NCBI RefSeq assembly: GCF_013376455.1
Contig: NZ_CP045504.1
Coordinates: 1,405,501 to 1,469,500, forward strand
DNA from: Desulfolutivibrio sulfodismutans DSM 3696
Lineage (GTDB): Bacteria; Desulfobacterota; Desulfovibrionia; Desulfovibrionales; Desulfovibrionaceae
Reading direction: 5' to 3'
DNA: 64,000 nucleotides
Position 1 is the stretch's first letter. The number at the start of each line of letters is the position of its first letter. This document shows positions 33,067 to 42,308 of the stretch, piece by piece. The translations under genes and the position numbers were made by a program. Below the pieces are notes generated by a model. The model worked only from the letters and a program-made list of their open reading frames with translations. It did not search any database and was not told the origin of the DNA.

Positions 33067-34599
33067 CTATTCGTCCTGAAGCAACAAGCTTTGCGGGGCC
33101 ACGACACCCGCTCCGAGCATACGGCCAATGGCCGCCTGAAGGTCCACCCGGGGCTTGGTGACGGCCACCTTGGTGTCGGTGATGAGCTTCCCCGTGCCCA
33201 CCAGCAGGGACTTCACCTGGGCCGGGGACAAAAAGGCGCCGGTCCTGGCCTTGGCCGCGCTTTGCAGGGCCGCCGCCGCCCCTGCCGCATACGGGCAGGC
33301 CGCCGAGGTGCCGCCAAACGTCGGATTGAACCACGAGCCCTTGGCCGAACATTGCAGGGTGTTGCACTGGTTGGACGGGGCCATGAGCGTCAGAAACGAC
33401 GCCGCATTGGAATAGCCGGTGACCTTGTCGGCGGCGGAGGCGTCGTTGATGTAGTATCCGGTGGAGGTGCAGCCCGCGTCGGCGATCTTGCCCGTGATGC
33501 AGCACAGGGGCGACACGCAGGGGGTGTAGTTGCCGAAATTGGCGTCATAGACCGCTCCCACAGAGATGATCCCGGACTGGCAGGCAGGCGAGCCTATGCC
33601 ATCGCAATAGCCGTCGTTGCCTGACGAGGCGAAGATGGTGATGCCGGCGTTTGTGACATTGGTCACGGCTGTGGCGTAGTCGGGAAGGCTGGCGTTGCAG
33701 TTCGTGGTGTACTGGCCTCCCCCGAAGCTGATGCTGATGATCTTGATGGGGTTCGCGGCGTTGTCGTTTTTGTGGGTGATGCACCATTCCCAGGCGGCGA
33801 TGATGGCCGAGTCTGTGGCCGAACCCGAGGGGCCGGAGATTTTCAGGGCGTAGATCTTGGCGTCCGGGGCCACGCCGCCGATGTAGTCGCCATTATCGCC
33901 GATGGTTCCGGCCACGATGCCCGCGCAGGACGTGCCATGCCCGTCGGCGTCCATGGGATCGGCCTTTGCCTCTCCGAAATCGTAGCCGCCGATGACCTTG
34001 GTGTTGGAGCCCAGGACCGCGCCTCCCAGGTAGGGGTTCATGTAGTCCACGCCGGTGTCGCAGATGGCCACGGCCACCCCCGCCCCGGAATACTGGGACC
34101 GGGTGGCGCTGGCGCCCATAAGCGGGATGCCCTGGCGCAGGTGCGGGAGGTTCGTGCGGTCCTGTCGCACGAAGGCCACGGCGTCGTCGGCCAAAAGGCC
34201 CTGCAACTGGGCGGCTGTCAACGTGGCGGCAAAGGCGGGCATGTACTCGAAACGCCGGGTGACGTCCCCTGTGTCAGCGGACTTTTTGCGGGAGAAAAAG
34301 GCGTCCAGGGTAGCGGCGACCTCGGCCCGGCGCGCGGCTGTGGCCGCCTCGGAGTCCAGGGCGGCCCCTTTTTTCGCGTCCGCCGGTTCGGCCAGCATGA
34401 CGATGAACCGGCCCGTTTCAAGCCCCGACGCAAACGGTTCCAGAGCCTCCTTTGGCGACAACAGCTTCGCGTTCTGCCCGATCCCGGCCAGGATGCCGCC
34501 CGGCTCCAGGGCGGCCGCCCCGGAGGCCGAAAAAAGAAACATGGTGATGATCAGAAAAAACATCCAATGCGCCGATCGGGAAGCGATTTTCCATTGCAT
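33067..34599 (-). CDS. Secreted subtilisin-like serine protease (S8), copy 1
   Basis: The 510-residue preproprotein has a signal peptide, an I9-like prodomain (GRFIVMLAEPADAKKG to DAVAFVRQD), and a subtilase domain. The catalytic triad is visible: Asp in VAICDTGVDYMN, His in DADGHGTSCAGI and Ser in GGTSAACPYAAGAAA. A cysteine-rich insert (SPLCCITGKIADAGC) lies between His and Ser, suggesting disulfides. The ATG at 34599 is preferred because ggag lies 8 bases upstream; an ATG six codons earlier lacks a site. It is clearly paralogous to the next gene. Confidence 0.93.
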   Translation of the reverse strand: MQWKIASRSAHWMFFLIITMFLFSASGAAALEPGGILAGIGQNAKLLSPKEALEPFASGLETGRFIVMLAEPADAKKGAALDSEAATAARRAEVAATLDAFFSRKKSADTGDVTRRFEYMPAFAATLTAAQLQGLLADDAVAFVRQDRTNLPHLRQGIPLMGASATRSQYSGAGVAVAICDTGVDYMNPYLGGAVLGSNTKVIGGYDFGEAKADPMDADGHGTSCAGIVAGTIGDNGDYIGGVAPDAKIYALKISGPSGSATDSAIIAAWEWCITHKNDNAANPIKIISISFGGGQYTTNCNASLPDYATAVTNVTNAGITIFASSGNDGYCDGIGSPACQSGIISVGAVYDANFGNYTPCVSPLCCITGKIADAGCTSTGYYINDASAADKVTGYSNAASFLTLMAPSNQCNTLQCSAKGSWFNPTFGGTSAACPYAAGAAAALQSAAKARTGAFLSPAQVKSLLVGTGKLITDTKVAVTKPRVDLQAAIGRMLGAGVVAPQSLLLQDE

Positions 34600-34760
34600 T
34601 CTTGTCTCCAGTGTCATTCACTGTTTTCATACGTCTCATGCTGCTTCCCAGGCGGAAAACGCCAGCATCATCAAAAACAGCAACTATTTAAAATATTTAT
34701 ATTTAACAGTGGATGCCCACATTCCGGCAACACAACACTGAGCCCCCCCCGCCCGCACCA

Positions 34761-34794
34761 CCGGCCGGGAGGATGCCTCCTCCCGGCCGGTTTT
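34761..34794. terminator. Duplicated hairpin 3' of subtilase copy 2
   Basis: The hairpin ccggccgggagg ... cctcccggccgg (34761-34790) with tttt on the plus strand matches 33011-33044. No plus-strand gene precedes it. It is therefore best explained as part of the duplicated subtilase unit; on the minus strand it can still form a 3' hairpin for copy 2. Confidence 0.75.
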
Positions 34795-34816
34795 GCTTCG
34801 GCAGTCCGGATGCTGC

Positions 34817-36352
34817 CTATTCGTCCTGAAGCAACAAGCTTTGCGGGGCCACAACACCCGCTCCGAGCATACGCCCGATGGCCGCCTGGAGGTTCACCCG
34901 GGGCTTGGTGACAGCCGCCTTGGTGTCGGTGATGAGCTTGCCCGTGCCCACCAGCAAGGACTTCACCTGGGCCGGGCTCAGAAAGGCGCCGCGCTCCTCT
35001 TTCGCCGAGTTTTGCAGGGCGGCGGCAGCCCCGGCGGCATAGGGCGAGGCGGCCGAGGTGCCGCCGAAATCCGTATTGAAGGTCGAGCCCTTGGCCGAGC
35101 ATTGCAGCGTGTAGCACTGCGTGGACGGAGCAAAAAGCGTCAGAAACGAGGCCGTGTCCGAATAGCCCGTCACCTGGTCGGCGGCGCTCGATTCCTCGAT
35201 GTTGTACGGGCAGTTGGGATCGTCCGGATTGGCATGCTTGGTCAGGCAGCACTCGGCCTCCACGCAGGGGCTCTGAGTTCCGACATTTGCGTCGTAGACC
35301 GCGCCCACGGAAAGGACTCCGGACAGGCAGGCAGGGGAGCCCATGGCGTCGCAGTAGCCCTCGTTGCCGGATGAGGCGAAGATGGTGATCCCGGCGTTGG
35401 TGACGTTTTGCACGACGGTCACGTAATCCGGCAGGGTGCCGTCGCAGTTCGAGGTGTAACGCTCTCCGCCGAAGCTGGTGTTGATGATCAGGATGGGATT
35501 GTCGGCGTTGTCGTTTTGGTGGGTGATGCACCACTCCCAGGCGGCGATGATGGCCGAATCCGGCCCCTGTCCCGAGGCGTCGGTGATCTTTAAGGCGTAG
35601 ATCTTGGCGTCCGGGGCCACGCCGCCGATATAGTCCCCCGTATCGCCGACGGTTCCGGCCACGATGCCCGCGCAGGCCGTGCCGTGGCCGTCGGTGTCCA
35701 TGGGATCGGCCTTGCCCTCGCCGGTGTCGTAGCCGCCGATGACCTTGGCGTTGGAGGCCAGGGGAGCAGCCCCCAGATAGGTGTTCATGTAGTCCACGCC
35801 CGTATCGACGATGGCCACGGCCACGCCCTGGCCGGAATACTCAGACCGGGTGGCGCTGGCCCCCATAAGCGGGATGCCCTGGCGCAACTGCGGCTTGTTC
35901 ATGCGGTCCTGCCGCACGAAGGCCACGGCGTCGTCGGCCAAAAGGCCCTGCAACTGGGCGGCGGTCAGGGTGGCTGCAAAGGCGGGCATATAGTCGAAAC
36001 GCCGGGTGACGTCCCCGGTGTCGGCAGCCTTTTTGCGGTTTAAAAATCCGTCCAGCACCGCCGCCACCTCGCTACGGCGCGCGGATTTGCCCGCCTCGGA
36101 GTCCAGGGCGACTCCCTTTTTCGTGGTGGCCGGTTCGGCCAGCATGACAATAAACCGGGCCGTCTCCTGGCCGTTCTTGAATGCCGCCAGGGCGTTGCCG
36201 GAAGAAACCAGTTTTGCGTTCGCCCCGACGGACGCCAGAATACCGGCATCTGTTTCCGCAGCCCTGCCGACTCCGGAAGACAGGGAGACAGACAGCAAAA
36301 AGACCACCACGGATAAAACGAGGCAAAAACGCCTGGGGGAATGAACTCTCAT
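34817..36352 (-). CDS. Secreted subtilisin-like serine protease (S8), copy 2
   Basis: The 511-residue protein has the same design as copy 1: signal peptide (VLSVVVFLLSVSLSSG), prodomain, then the triad Asp in VAIVDTGVDYMN, His in DTDGHGTACAGI and Ser in GGTSAASPYAAGAAA. The cysteine-rich insert differs (EAECCLTKHANPDDPNCPY). The last 60 residues are almost identical to copy 1, including the ending APQSLLLQDE. The ATG at 36352 follows aaaggagagcac. The substrate is unknown; outside the cell it may process peptides or mature other secreted proteins. Confidence 0.93.
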   Translation of the reverse strand: MRVHSPRRFCLVLSVVVFLLSVSLSSGVGRAAETDAGILASVGANAKLVSSGNALAAFKNGQETARFIVMLAEPATTKKGVALDSEAGKSARRSEVAAVLDGFLNRKKAADTGDVTRRFDYMPAFAATLTAAQLQGLLADDAVAFVRQDRMNKPQLRQGIPLMGASATRSEYSGQGVAVAIVDTGVDYMNTYLGAAPLASNAKVIGGYDTGEGKADPMDTDGHGTACAGIVAGTVGDTGDYIGGVAPDAKIYALKITDASGQGPDSAIIAAWEWCITHQNDNADNPILIINTSFGGERYTSNCDGTLPDYVTVVQNVTNAGITIFASSGNEGYCDAMGSPACLSGVLSVGAVYDANVGTQSPCVEAECCLTKHANPDDPNCPYNIEESSAADQVTGYSDTASFLTLFAPSTQCYTLQCSAKGSTFNTDFGGTSAASPYAAGAAAALQNSAKEERGAFLSPAQVKSLLVGTGKLITDTKAAVTKPRVNLQAAIGRMLGAGVVAPQSLLLQDE

Positions 36353-36552
36353 GTGCTCTCCTTTTGCTTTCATGAACACGTGGCCCATTGTCTCAAAACA
36401 CTCGGATAGACATTCCAATTCGTCAAACAAGAGTCGGACACGGGCGAACCTTCCCTTCCCACCCACGCCACTGACGCCGCCGTCCTTACCCCTCGTCTAT
36501 CATCGCTTGCAGCACGCGTCCATTGCGTAGAGCAACGGCAGGGGATGCGTTT

Positions 36553-36612
36553 TCATCCCCTTGCACAACGGCAAAAAAAAAGCCAGCGCCCCTGCACCAG
36601 CCAACCGTCCAT
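36553..36612 (-). other. Possible 19-residue leader ORF and hairpin in the HPt-subtilase gap
   Basis: In the 378-base gap (36353-36730) a 20-codon frame with a strong ribosome site (ggggaggggaa) starts at 36612. It encodes MDGWLVQGRWLFFCRCARG. Its stop codon overlaps a hairpin ggggatg/catcccc at 36541-36560, and a run of nine T precedes the end of the frame. This could be a leader peptide or chance; no gene family is recognisable, and the rest of the gap shows nothing. Confidence 0.2.
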
Positions 36613-36730
36613 TTCCCCTCCCCGGCTTTCGAAGATGCGCCCCGCCTCAGGGACGCCACGCACCCTGCGCGTGCTCCGCCGTCTCCGCAGGAAGGCCGCA
36701 AAGTCCCCTGGCCCACAGCCCGGGGGCGGT

Positions 36731-37099
36731 TCAGCCCGAGGGCAGATCCCCGGCCGCCGCCGTCTCCAGATAGTGCGAGAGCTCCCCAAGCATGGCCAGA
36801 AGCTGCGGGATGAGTTCGCCTGCGACCTGCGCATCCCCCGCCCGGGCGGCCATCTCCACCTGGTAAGACAGCTCCCGAAGCGGTTCGGCATGCATGGTGC
36901 CGCACACCCCTTTGAGGGAATGGGCCAGCCGCACAAGCTGCTCCATGTCGCCCTGCTTCGCCGCATCGGCCAGCCGCCGTACCCGTTCCGGGGTCTCCGA
37001 GACAAACACGGCCACGACCTCGTCCACAAGCTCCCGGTCATGGTCAAACCGTTCCAGCATTCTGGACAGATTGATCAGGTTCTTCCCTTCATGAATCAT
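36731..37099 (-). CDS. Stand-alone histidine phosphotransfer (HPt) protein
   Basis: The 122-residue protein is helical and carries the HPt motif LVRLAHSLKGVCGTMHAEPL near residue 63, with the phospho-accepting histidine in AHSLKG. It would relay phosphate between a hybrid kinase and a receiver. The ATG at 37099 follows gagggggact; a longer frame is possible but has no homology. No cognate kinase is adjacent; the large hybrid kinase at 11.8-16.5 kb carries its own HPt. Confidence 0.85.
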   Translation of the reverse strand: MIHEGKNLINLSRMLERFDHDRELVDEVVAVFVSETPERVRRLADAAKQGDMEQLVRLAHSLKGVCGTMHAEPLRELSYQVEMAARAGDAQVAGELIPQLLAMLGELSHYLETAAAGDLPSG

Positions 37100-37220
37100 A
37101 TCGGCAGTCCCCCTCCCATATCCCTCCGGTATCCCCGGCAGTCCGGCCATAGCCGGACGGATATCTTTCCATATCGCATATCCTGTGCCCTCGTGTTGCA
37201 CAAGCAGGGCACGCGGCGCA

Positions 37221-38060
37221 TCACTTAGAAACAAGCAGCAGATCGTAAACCTGGGCGGCGCTCCAGCCGCGCACCCGGGCCGCCACGCGCCGGGCCGTCT
37301 CCTTCGGCCGCAGTCCCTCCCGGGCCACCTCGGCCGCCACGCGGCGCACCTCGTCTGCGGGCGTGGGCTGGCCGTCGTCCATGGCCGGTCCCACCACGAC
37401 CGTGAGTTCCCCCAAGACCTCCGGCGGGGCCGCCGCCAGATCCGACAGCCGCCCGGGCAAAAACTCCTCGAAGGTCTTGGTCATCTCCCGGGCCACCACG
37501 CATTCCCGCTCGCCCAGGGCGGAGAAGGCCGCCGCCAGGGTCTTGCCCAGACGGGTTTTGCGCTCGAAAAAGACCAATGTGGCCCCGGTCTGGGCGTGCT
37601 TTTCGAAAAGACGGCGGATGTCGGAGGTCTTGCGGGGCAAAAACCCAAGGAAGGTGAAAGGATAGGGCGGCAGTCCGGCGGCGCTCAGGGCTGCGGTCAC
37701 GGCCGAGGGACCGGGAACCGGGGACACGGCATGCCCCGCCTCGCGGCAGGCCCGCACCAGGCGGTAGCCCGGGTCGGACAGGAGCGGCGTCCCGGCGTCG
37801 GACACCAGGGCCAGGGTCAGCCCCTGGGCCAAGAGCCCCAGCACCTGGTCCAGGCGGGCCTGTTCGTTGTGGTCGTGCAGGCTCGAAAAGCCCTTGGCGG
37901 CGAGCCCCAGACGCTTGAAGAGAAGCCCCGTGCGCCGGGTGTCCTCGGCCAGCACCACATCCGCCTCGGCCAGCACCCGGGCGGCCCGGGGGGAAAGGTC
38001 GGCCACGTCGCCAAGGGGCGTGGCCACCACAAAAAGTCGTCCTGTCGCGTCCGCGTGCAC
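37221..38060 (-). CDS. rsmI: 16S rRNA (cytidine-1402-2'-O)-methyltransferase
   Basis: RsmI methylates the ribose of C1402. It is a tetrapyrrole-methylase fold protein with LFVVATPLGDVADLSPRA at the start, VLAEDTRRTGLLF, VSDAGTPLLSDPG and VPGPSAVTAALSAAGLP. I place the start at the GTG at 38060 because ggagg lies just upstream and this gives 279 residues, the normal length; the frame up to 38159 adds an Arg-rich tail with no homology. Confidence 0.92.
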   Translation of the reverse strand: MHADATGRLFVVATPLGDVADLSPRAARVLAEADVVLAEDTRRTGLLFKRLGLAAKGFSSLHDHNEQARLDQVLGLLAQGLTLALVSDAGTPLLSDPGYRLVRACREAGHAVSPVPGPSAVTAALSAAGLPPYPFTFLGFLPRKTSDIRRLFEKHAQTGATLVFFERKTRLGKTLAAAFSALGERECVVAREMTKTFEEFLPGRLSDLAAAPPEVLGELTVVVGPAMDDGQPTPADEVRRVAAEVAREGLRPKETARRVAARVRGWSAAQVYDLLLVSK

Positions 38061-38753
38061 ATGCCCTCCCGCATCGGCCCGCTTGCATACCATGCCGCCG
38101 TCTGAACGGGAAGCGGGACGCCTGGCCCGTCGGCCTCCTGGCAAGCCTGCGGATTTCATTCAGCCGAGGCCGTTCCCCCTGGGCTTTACCATTCCGCTCT
38201 CAGGGACTGTCCGCGCTGCGCAGACATGCACCCCGGCCCCTTCAGAACGTCGAGCCACATGGTTCCCTGAAGGGACTGCCCGCTTCCCCAAAGGCCTCCG
38301 GCCCTTGGTTTTCGTGAAAAAAAGATCAAGGCTGACTGATGAGTCTTTCCTGTGTATTTACCGTGCCACTCTGTATTTTTCTTGATTGATGCGCGATGTG
38401 CCCGGCCTCTTTGCCACGACAGATACGTGTTTTGAAATTGTAGAATTACTTGTATACATTTATCGAAACCATCGGCATCAGCCAGTTCAGCCAGGATCAG
38501 CCATGCGCCGTCCTCCGCCGACATTTTCGATGTGACCGCTTCTTCGAAATGAATATAAATTTTAAGGAGATAGCAGCGCATTTCACCCCATGACGCGCCT
38601 GTTGCACCGGTTCACGCTTCGCGTGTGAAACAGGCTCGCGCTCCGGGACGCGGCCCTGGCAAGGGGGAAAGAGGAAGGGCCTCACGCCAGGGAAAGGCCT
38701 TCGACTGATTGGGCGGGATGAAAAGCCACGGACATTTGGCGTACGGGCCTTGG
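38061..38753. other. Large intergenic region before the hdr operon
   Basis: About 700 bases hold no supported gene. A 131-codon minus-strand frame (38186-38581) reads plausibly in its first half but has poor ribosome spacing and no recognised family. From 38590 the sequence is strongly structured: 38597-38635 (gcctgtt...aacaggc around an inner ttcacgc-ttc-gcgtgtgaa hairpin) and 38654-38692 (ccctggc...gccaggg). These lie where the hdr operon leader or promoter must be. Confidence 0.4.
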
Positions 38754-38775
38754 CCCCGTTGCGACGGGAACGGGG
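38754..38775 (+). promoter_or_regulatory. Leader hairpin upstream of hdrA
   Basis: A 7-bp inverted repeat ccccgtt-gcgacggg-aacgggg lies 42 bases before the hdrA start, either an operator or a structured part of the mRNA leader. Confidence 0.4.
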
Positions 38776-38817
38776 TCCACGCTGAAGATGTATTTTGAAA
38801 CGTGCAAGGAGGAAGAC

Positions 38818-40827
38818 ATGGCGAAAGTCGGCGTTTACGTGTGCCATTGCGGTTCGAACATCGCCGGGGTCATCGACGTTGAGGCCGTTCGGACCTTTGC
38901 CGAGACCCTGCCGGACGTGGCCGTGGCCCGCAAGGAGCTGTTCATGTGTTCGGACTCGGGCCAGGAAATGATCAAGCAGGACATCCGCGACGGCCTGGTG
39001 GACAAGGTCGTGGTGGCCGCCTGCACCCCGCGCACCCACGAGCCCATCTTCCGGGGCGCTCTTTCGGCCGGAGGGCTCAACAAATATCTCTTCGAGATGG
39101 CCAACATCCGCGACCAGGATTCCTGGGTGCATGCCCAGAATCCCGAGGGCGCAACCCAAAAGGCCAAGAGGCTGGTGGCCAGCGCCGTAGGCAAGGCCGC
39201 CAAGCTGCGTCCCCTGGAAGACAAGTACGTGGACGTGACCAAGGCCGCCCTGGTCATCGGCGGCGGCGTGGCCGGCATCTTCTCGGCCCTGGAGCTGGCC
39301 AAGATGGGCTTTACGACCTACCTGGTCGAGAAAGAGCCCTCCATCGGCGGGGTCATGGCCATGCTGGACAAGACCTTCCCCACCAACGACTGTTCGGCCT
39401 GCATCCTGACCCCGGTCATGGTCGAGGCCGGAAACCATCCCAACCTCGAGCTTCTGACCTATTCCGAGGTCGAGGACGTGGACGGCTACATCGGCAACTT
39501 CAACGTGAAGGTCCGCCGCAAGCAGGCCTACGTCGACTGGGCCAAGTGCACCGGCTGCGGGGCCTGCGCCGAAAAGTGCCCCTCGAAAGTGCCCGACGAG
39601 TTCAACATGGGCCTGTCCAACCGCAGGGCCGCCTACATCCATTTCCCCCAGGCCGTGCCCAAAAAGGCCGTGGTGGACATGGCCCACTGCAAGAGCTGCG
39701 GCGGCCGTGCGATCGGAACCGAGCCCAAGATCAGCGAAAAAACCGGCAAGCCCATCCTGGCCCCCTGCGAAAAGGCCTGCCCGGCCGACGCCATCAACCG
39801 CACCCTGAAGTGGGATCCGGCGGGAGAGATCAAGGAGATCAAGGTCGGGACCATCGTGGTGGCCACCGGTTTCCAGGTCATGGACAAGGGCTGGTTCAAG
39901 GAGATGGCCCCGGACAACAAAAACGTCATCACGGCGCTGCAGATGGAGCGCCTGATCTCGGCCACCGGCCCCACCGGCGGCAAGCTCCTGCGCCCTTCCG
40001 ACAACCAAAAGCCCCACACCCTGACCTTCGTGTCCTGCGTGGGATCGCGCGACGAAAAACACCACACCTACTGTTCGCGGGTGTGCTGCATGTACATGAT
40101 CAAGCAGGCCCGGCTCATCAAGGAGAAATATCCGGACCTAAACATCTACATGCACTTCATCGACGTGCGTTCTCCGGGCAAGGACTACGACGAATACTAC
40201 ACCGGCGCGCGCCGCATGGGCATCAACATCCTGCGCGGCAAGGTGGGCGGCCTGGAAGTGCTTCCCGGCGACAACCTGCGGGTTCTGGCCTACGACCTGG
40301 ATGCCGGTTCCCCCGTGGAATACGAGTCCGACCTGGTGATCCTGGCCACGGCCATGGAGCTGCCGCCCGCCACCAAGAAGCTGGCCCAGACCCTGGGGCT
40401 GCAGTTCTGCGGCTCAGGCTTCTTCAAGGAACTGCATCCCAAGCTGGGGCCTGTCGAGACCGCCACCGAGGGCATCTTCCTGGCCGGGTGCTGCCAGGGC
40501 CCCAAAGACATCCCGGACACCGTGTCCCAGGCCAAGGGCGCGGCCGCAGCCGCAGCCGTGCCGCTGTGCCAGGGCCGGGTGAAAATCGAGCCCACCATCT
40601 CCGAGGTGCAGACCGAAAAGTGCAGCGGCTGCGGCATCTGCGTGCCCCTGTGTCCCTACAATGCCATCAGCCTCAAGCTTCACGCCGAAAAGCCCCGGGC
40701 GACCATCGACATCACCCAGTGCAAGGGCTGCGGCGTGTGCACGGCGGCCTGTCCCTCGGCGGCCATCGTGCTGCACGGCTACGAGGAAGGCCAGATATTT
40801 GCCCAAATCGCGGCCCTGACCGCCTAA
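38818..40827 (+). CDS. hdrA: HdrA-like flavin/iron-sulfur subunit of heterodisulfide reductase family
   Basis: This 669-residue cytoplasmic FAD protein carries several [4Fe-4S] clusters. It shows VYVCHCGSNIAGVID at the N-terminus, the FAD site IGGGVAGIFSALELAKMG near residue 146, and KTFPTNDCSACILTP. A ferredoxin-like CTGCGACAEKCPSKVP lies near 245, and two C-terminal clusters (CSGCGICVPLCPY and CKGCGVCTAACPS). HdrA is the electron-bifurcating core of Hdr complexes; in sulfate reducers the complex links ferredoxin, NADH or H2 to a low-molecular disulfide or DsrC. The ATG at 38818 follows aaggaggaagac. It leads hdrA-hdrC-hdrB. Confidence 0.93.
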   Translation: MAKVGVYVCHCGSNIAGVIDVEAVRTFAETLPDVAVARKELFMCSDSGQEMIKQDIRDGLVDKVVVAACTPRTHEPIFRGALSAGGLNKYLFEMANIRDQDSWVHAQNPEGATQKAKRLVASAVGKAAKLRPLEDKYVDVTKAALVIGGGVAGIFSALELAKMGFTTYLVEKEPSIGGVMAMLDKTFPTNDCSACILTPVMVEAGNHPNLELLTYSEVEDVDGYIGNFNVKVRRKQAYVDWAKCTGCGACAEKCPSKVPDEFNMGLSNRRAAYIHFPQAVPKKAVVDMAHCKSCGGRAIGTEPKISEKTGKPILAPCEKACPADAINRTLKWDPAGEIKEIKVGTIVVATGFQVMDKGWFKEMAPDNKNVITALQMERLISATGPTGGKLLRPSDNQKPHTLTFVSCVGSRDEKHHTYCSRVCCMYMIKQARLIKEKYPDLNIYMHFIDVRSPGKDYDEYYTGARRMGINILRGKVGGLEVLPGDNLRVLAYDLDAGSPVEYESDLVILATAMELPPATKKLAQTLGLQFCGSGFFKELHPKLGPVETATEGIFLAGCCQGPKDIPDTVSQAKGAAAAAAVPLCQGRVKIEPTISEVQTEKCSGCGICVPLCPYNAISLKLHAEKPRATIDITQCKGCGVCTAACPSAAIVLHGYEEGQIFAQIAALTA

Positions 40828-40839
40828 GGAGGGAGTTTC

Positions 40840-41352
40840 ATGCCCGCAATCATTCTCGACAGCGAAAAGATAAAGGATTCCGTCAGGCGGATCATGGATC
40901 TCGGCGGCACGGGCGTCCTCAAATGCGTCCAGTGCGGGGCGTGTTCCGCCGTGTGTCCCGGGGTCAAGGCCGGATTTCCGGTCCTGTGCCGCATGCTCAT
41001 CAAAAAGCTCCTGGAAGGACAGTTCGAGGAGCTGGTGGAGGAGACCTCCACCTGGGGCTGCCAGGCCTGCAACCGGTGTACCGAGGTCTGTCCCCAGGGC
41101 GTGCGGCCCCAGGAAGTGGTCTTTGCCTATCGCCGCTATCAGGCCAGCGAGCTGGCCTTTTCCTCCTCCGCCACCACCAGCCAGATGAACCTCTACGGCA
41201 CGGGCCACGCCGTGTTCACCGAGGCCGGGCCACTGCGCGAAAAGGTGGGCCTGCCCGCCAAGGCACCCACCTCGGCCTATGACGAGAAGGCCCAGAAGGA
41301 AATCCAGACCCTGCTCGACGACAGCCCCATGGGCGAACTGGGCCTGTTCTAG
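40840..41352 (+). CDS. hdrC: HdrC-like iron-sulfur subunit
   Basis: The 170-residue protein has two [4Fe-4S] motifs, CVQCGACSAVCPG near residue 29 and CQACNRCTEVCPQG near 74, the design of HdrC. It passes electrons from HdrA to HdrB. It follows hdrA by 12 bases with a good ribosome site (aaggagggag) and precedes hdrB by 32 bases. Confidence 0.93.
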   Translation: MPAIILDSEKIKDSVRRIMDLGGTGVLKCVQCGACSAVCPGVKAGFPVLCRMLIKKLLEGQFEELVEETSTWGCQACNRCTEVCPQGVRPQEVVFAYRRYQASELAFSSSATTSQMNLYGTGHAVFTEAGPLREKVGLPAKAPTSAYDEKAQKEIQTLLDDSPMGELGLF

Positions 41353-41384
41353 CCAACGCGACACTGCCAGAAGGAGATGTGGCA

Positions 41385-42308
41385 ATGGAAAAATACGGAC
41401 TCTATCTGGGATGCAACATCCCGTTCAAAGCGCCGGACATCGAACAGTCCTTCCGCAAGGTCTTTCCGGCGCTGGGCATCGAGGTCACGGACCTCCCCGG
41501 CGCGGGCTGCTGTCCGGCCTGGGGCACGGCCCCGTCCTTCGACCTGACCACCTGGTGCACGGTCTCCGGCCGCAACATCACCATCGCCGAGGATCTCGGC
41601 GTGCCGATCATGACCGGCTGCAACAGTTGCTTCGGCGTCCTCAGCGAGGCCAAGCACTTCATCGAGGCCGACGCCTCCCGCAAAAAGATCGTCAACGAAA
41701 AGCTTGGGGCCATCAATCGCGAGTTTAGGGGCACAAGCGACATCTACCACATCTCCCATGTCCTGCATGACACGGTGGGAGTGGAGAAAATCAAGGAAAG
41801 CCTGAAGTACAGCCTGGACGGCATGACGATTGCGGTGCAGCCCGGCTGCCACATCCTGTGGCCGTCGGACGTCTACCATGTGAAGGAAAAAAACTCGTTT
41901 TTCCCCACCCAGCTTAAAGAGTTGGTCGAGGCGCTGGGTGCCTCCGCGCCGCACTATTCGCGCCTGGAGGCCTGCTGCGGCATGGGCGGCATGCGCTCCA
42001 CGGACGTTGAAAAATCCCTGGAACTGTTCAAGACCAAGATTTTGTCCATCAAGGAAGAGCTCGATCCAGACTGCATCGCCACCACCTGCTCCTCCTGCTT
42101 TCTGCAGTTCGACATGTCGCAGAAGACCCTCAAGGAGCGCGGCGAAATCGATTTTGAAATACCGGTCTTCTACTACACCCAGCTGCTGGCCCTGGCCATG
42201 GGATTCGACCCGGCCAACGTCGCGGCCATAAGCGTCACCCCCCGCGACGCCGTCATCGCCGAGATCCAGAGCGAAACCCGCAAGGTCAAGGAGGAGGAAC
42301 ACTCATGA
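41385..42308 (+). CDS. hdrB: HdrB-like subunit with CCG domains
   Basis: The 307-residue protein has two cysteine-rich CCG domains: LYLGCNIPF...GAGCCPAWG with TGCNSCFG, and QPGCHILWP...EACCGMGGMRS with TTCSSCFLQF. In HdrB these bind noncubane [4Fe-4S] clusters that reduce disulfides. The start is the ATG at 41385 after aaggag; the ORF could be extended by two codons to a GTG. It ends in TGA that overlaps the ATG of the mvhD-like stub, so a fourth cistron was once translationally coupled. Confidence 0.92.
   Translation: MEKYGLYLGCNIPFKAPDIEQSFRKVFPALGIEVTDLPGAGCCPAWGTAPSFDLTTWCTVSGRNITIAEDLGVPIMTGCNSCFGVLSEAKHFIEADASRKKIVNEKLGAINREFRGTSDIYHISHVLHDTVGVEKIKESLKYSLDGMTIAVQPGCHILWPSDVYHVKEKNSFFPTQLKELVEALGASAPHYSRLEACCGMGGMRSTDVEKSLELFKTKILSIKEELDPDCIATTCSSCFLQFDMSQKTLKERGEIDFEIPVFYYTQLLALAMGFDPANVAAISVTPRDAVIAEIQSETRKVKEEEHS

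Noticed and set aside
36486-36905. 139-codon minus-strand frame overlapping the HPt gene
   Set aside because: It overlaps the well-supported HPt gene out of frame and lacks a ribosome site and recognisable domains.
38186-38581. 131-codon minus-strand frame in the hdr upstream gap
   Set aside because: The first half looks protein-like (MSAEDGAWLILAELADADGF) but the ribosome site sits too close to the ATG and no family is recognised; left as intergenic.
38946-41282. 778-codon frame overlapping hdrA and hdrC
   Set aside because: It is in the +2 frame of genes with unmistakable cluster motifs; Arg/Pro/Gly-rich shadow.
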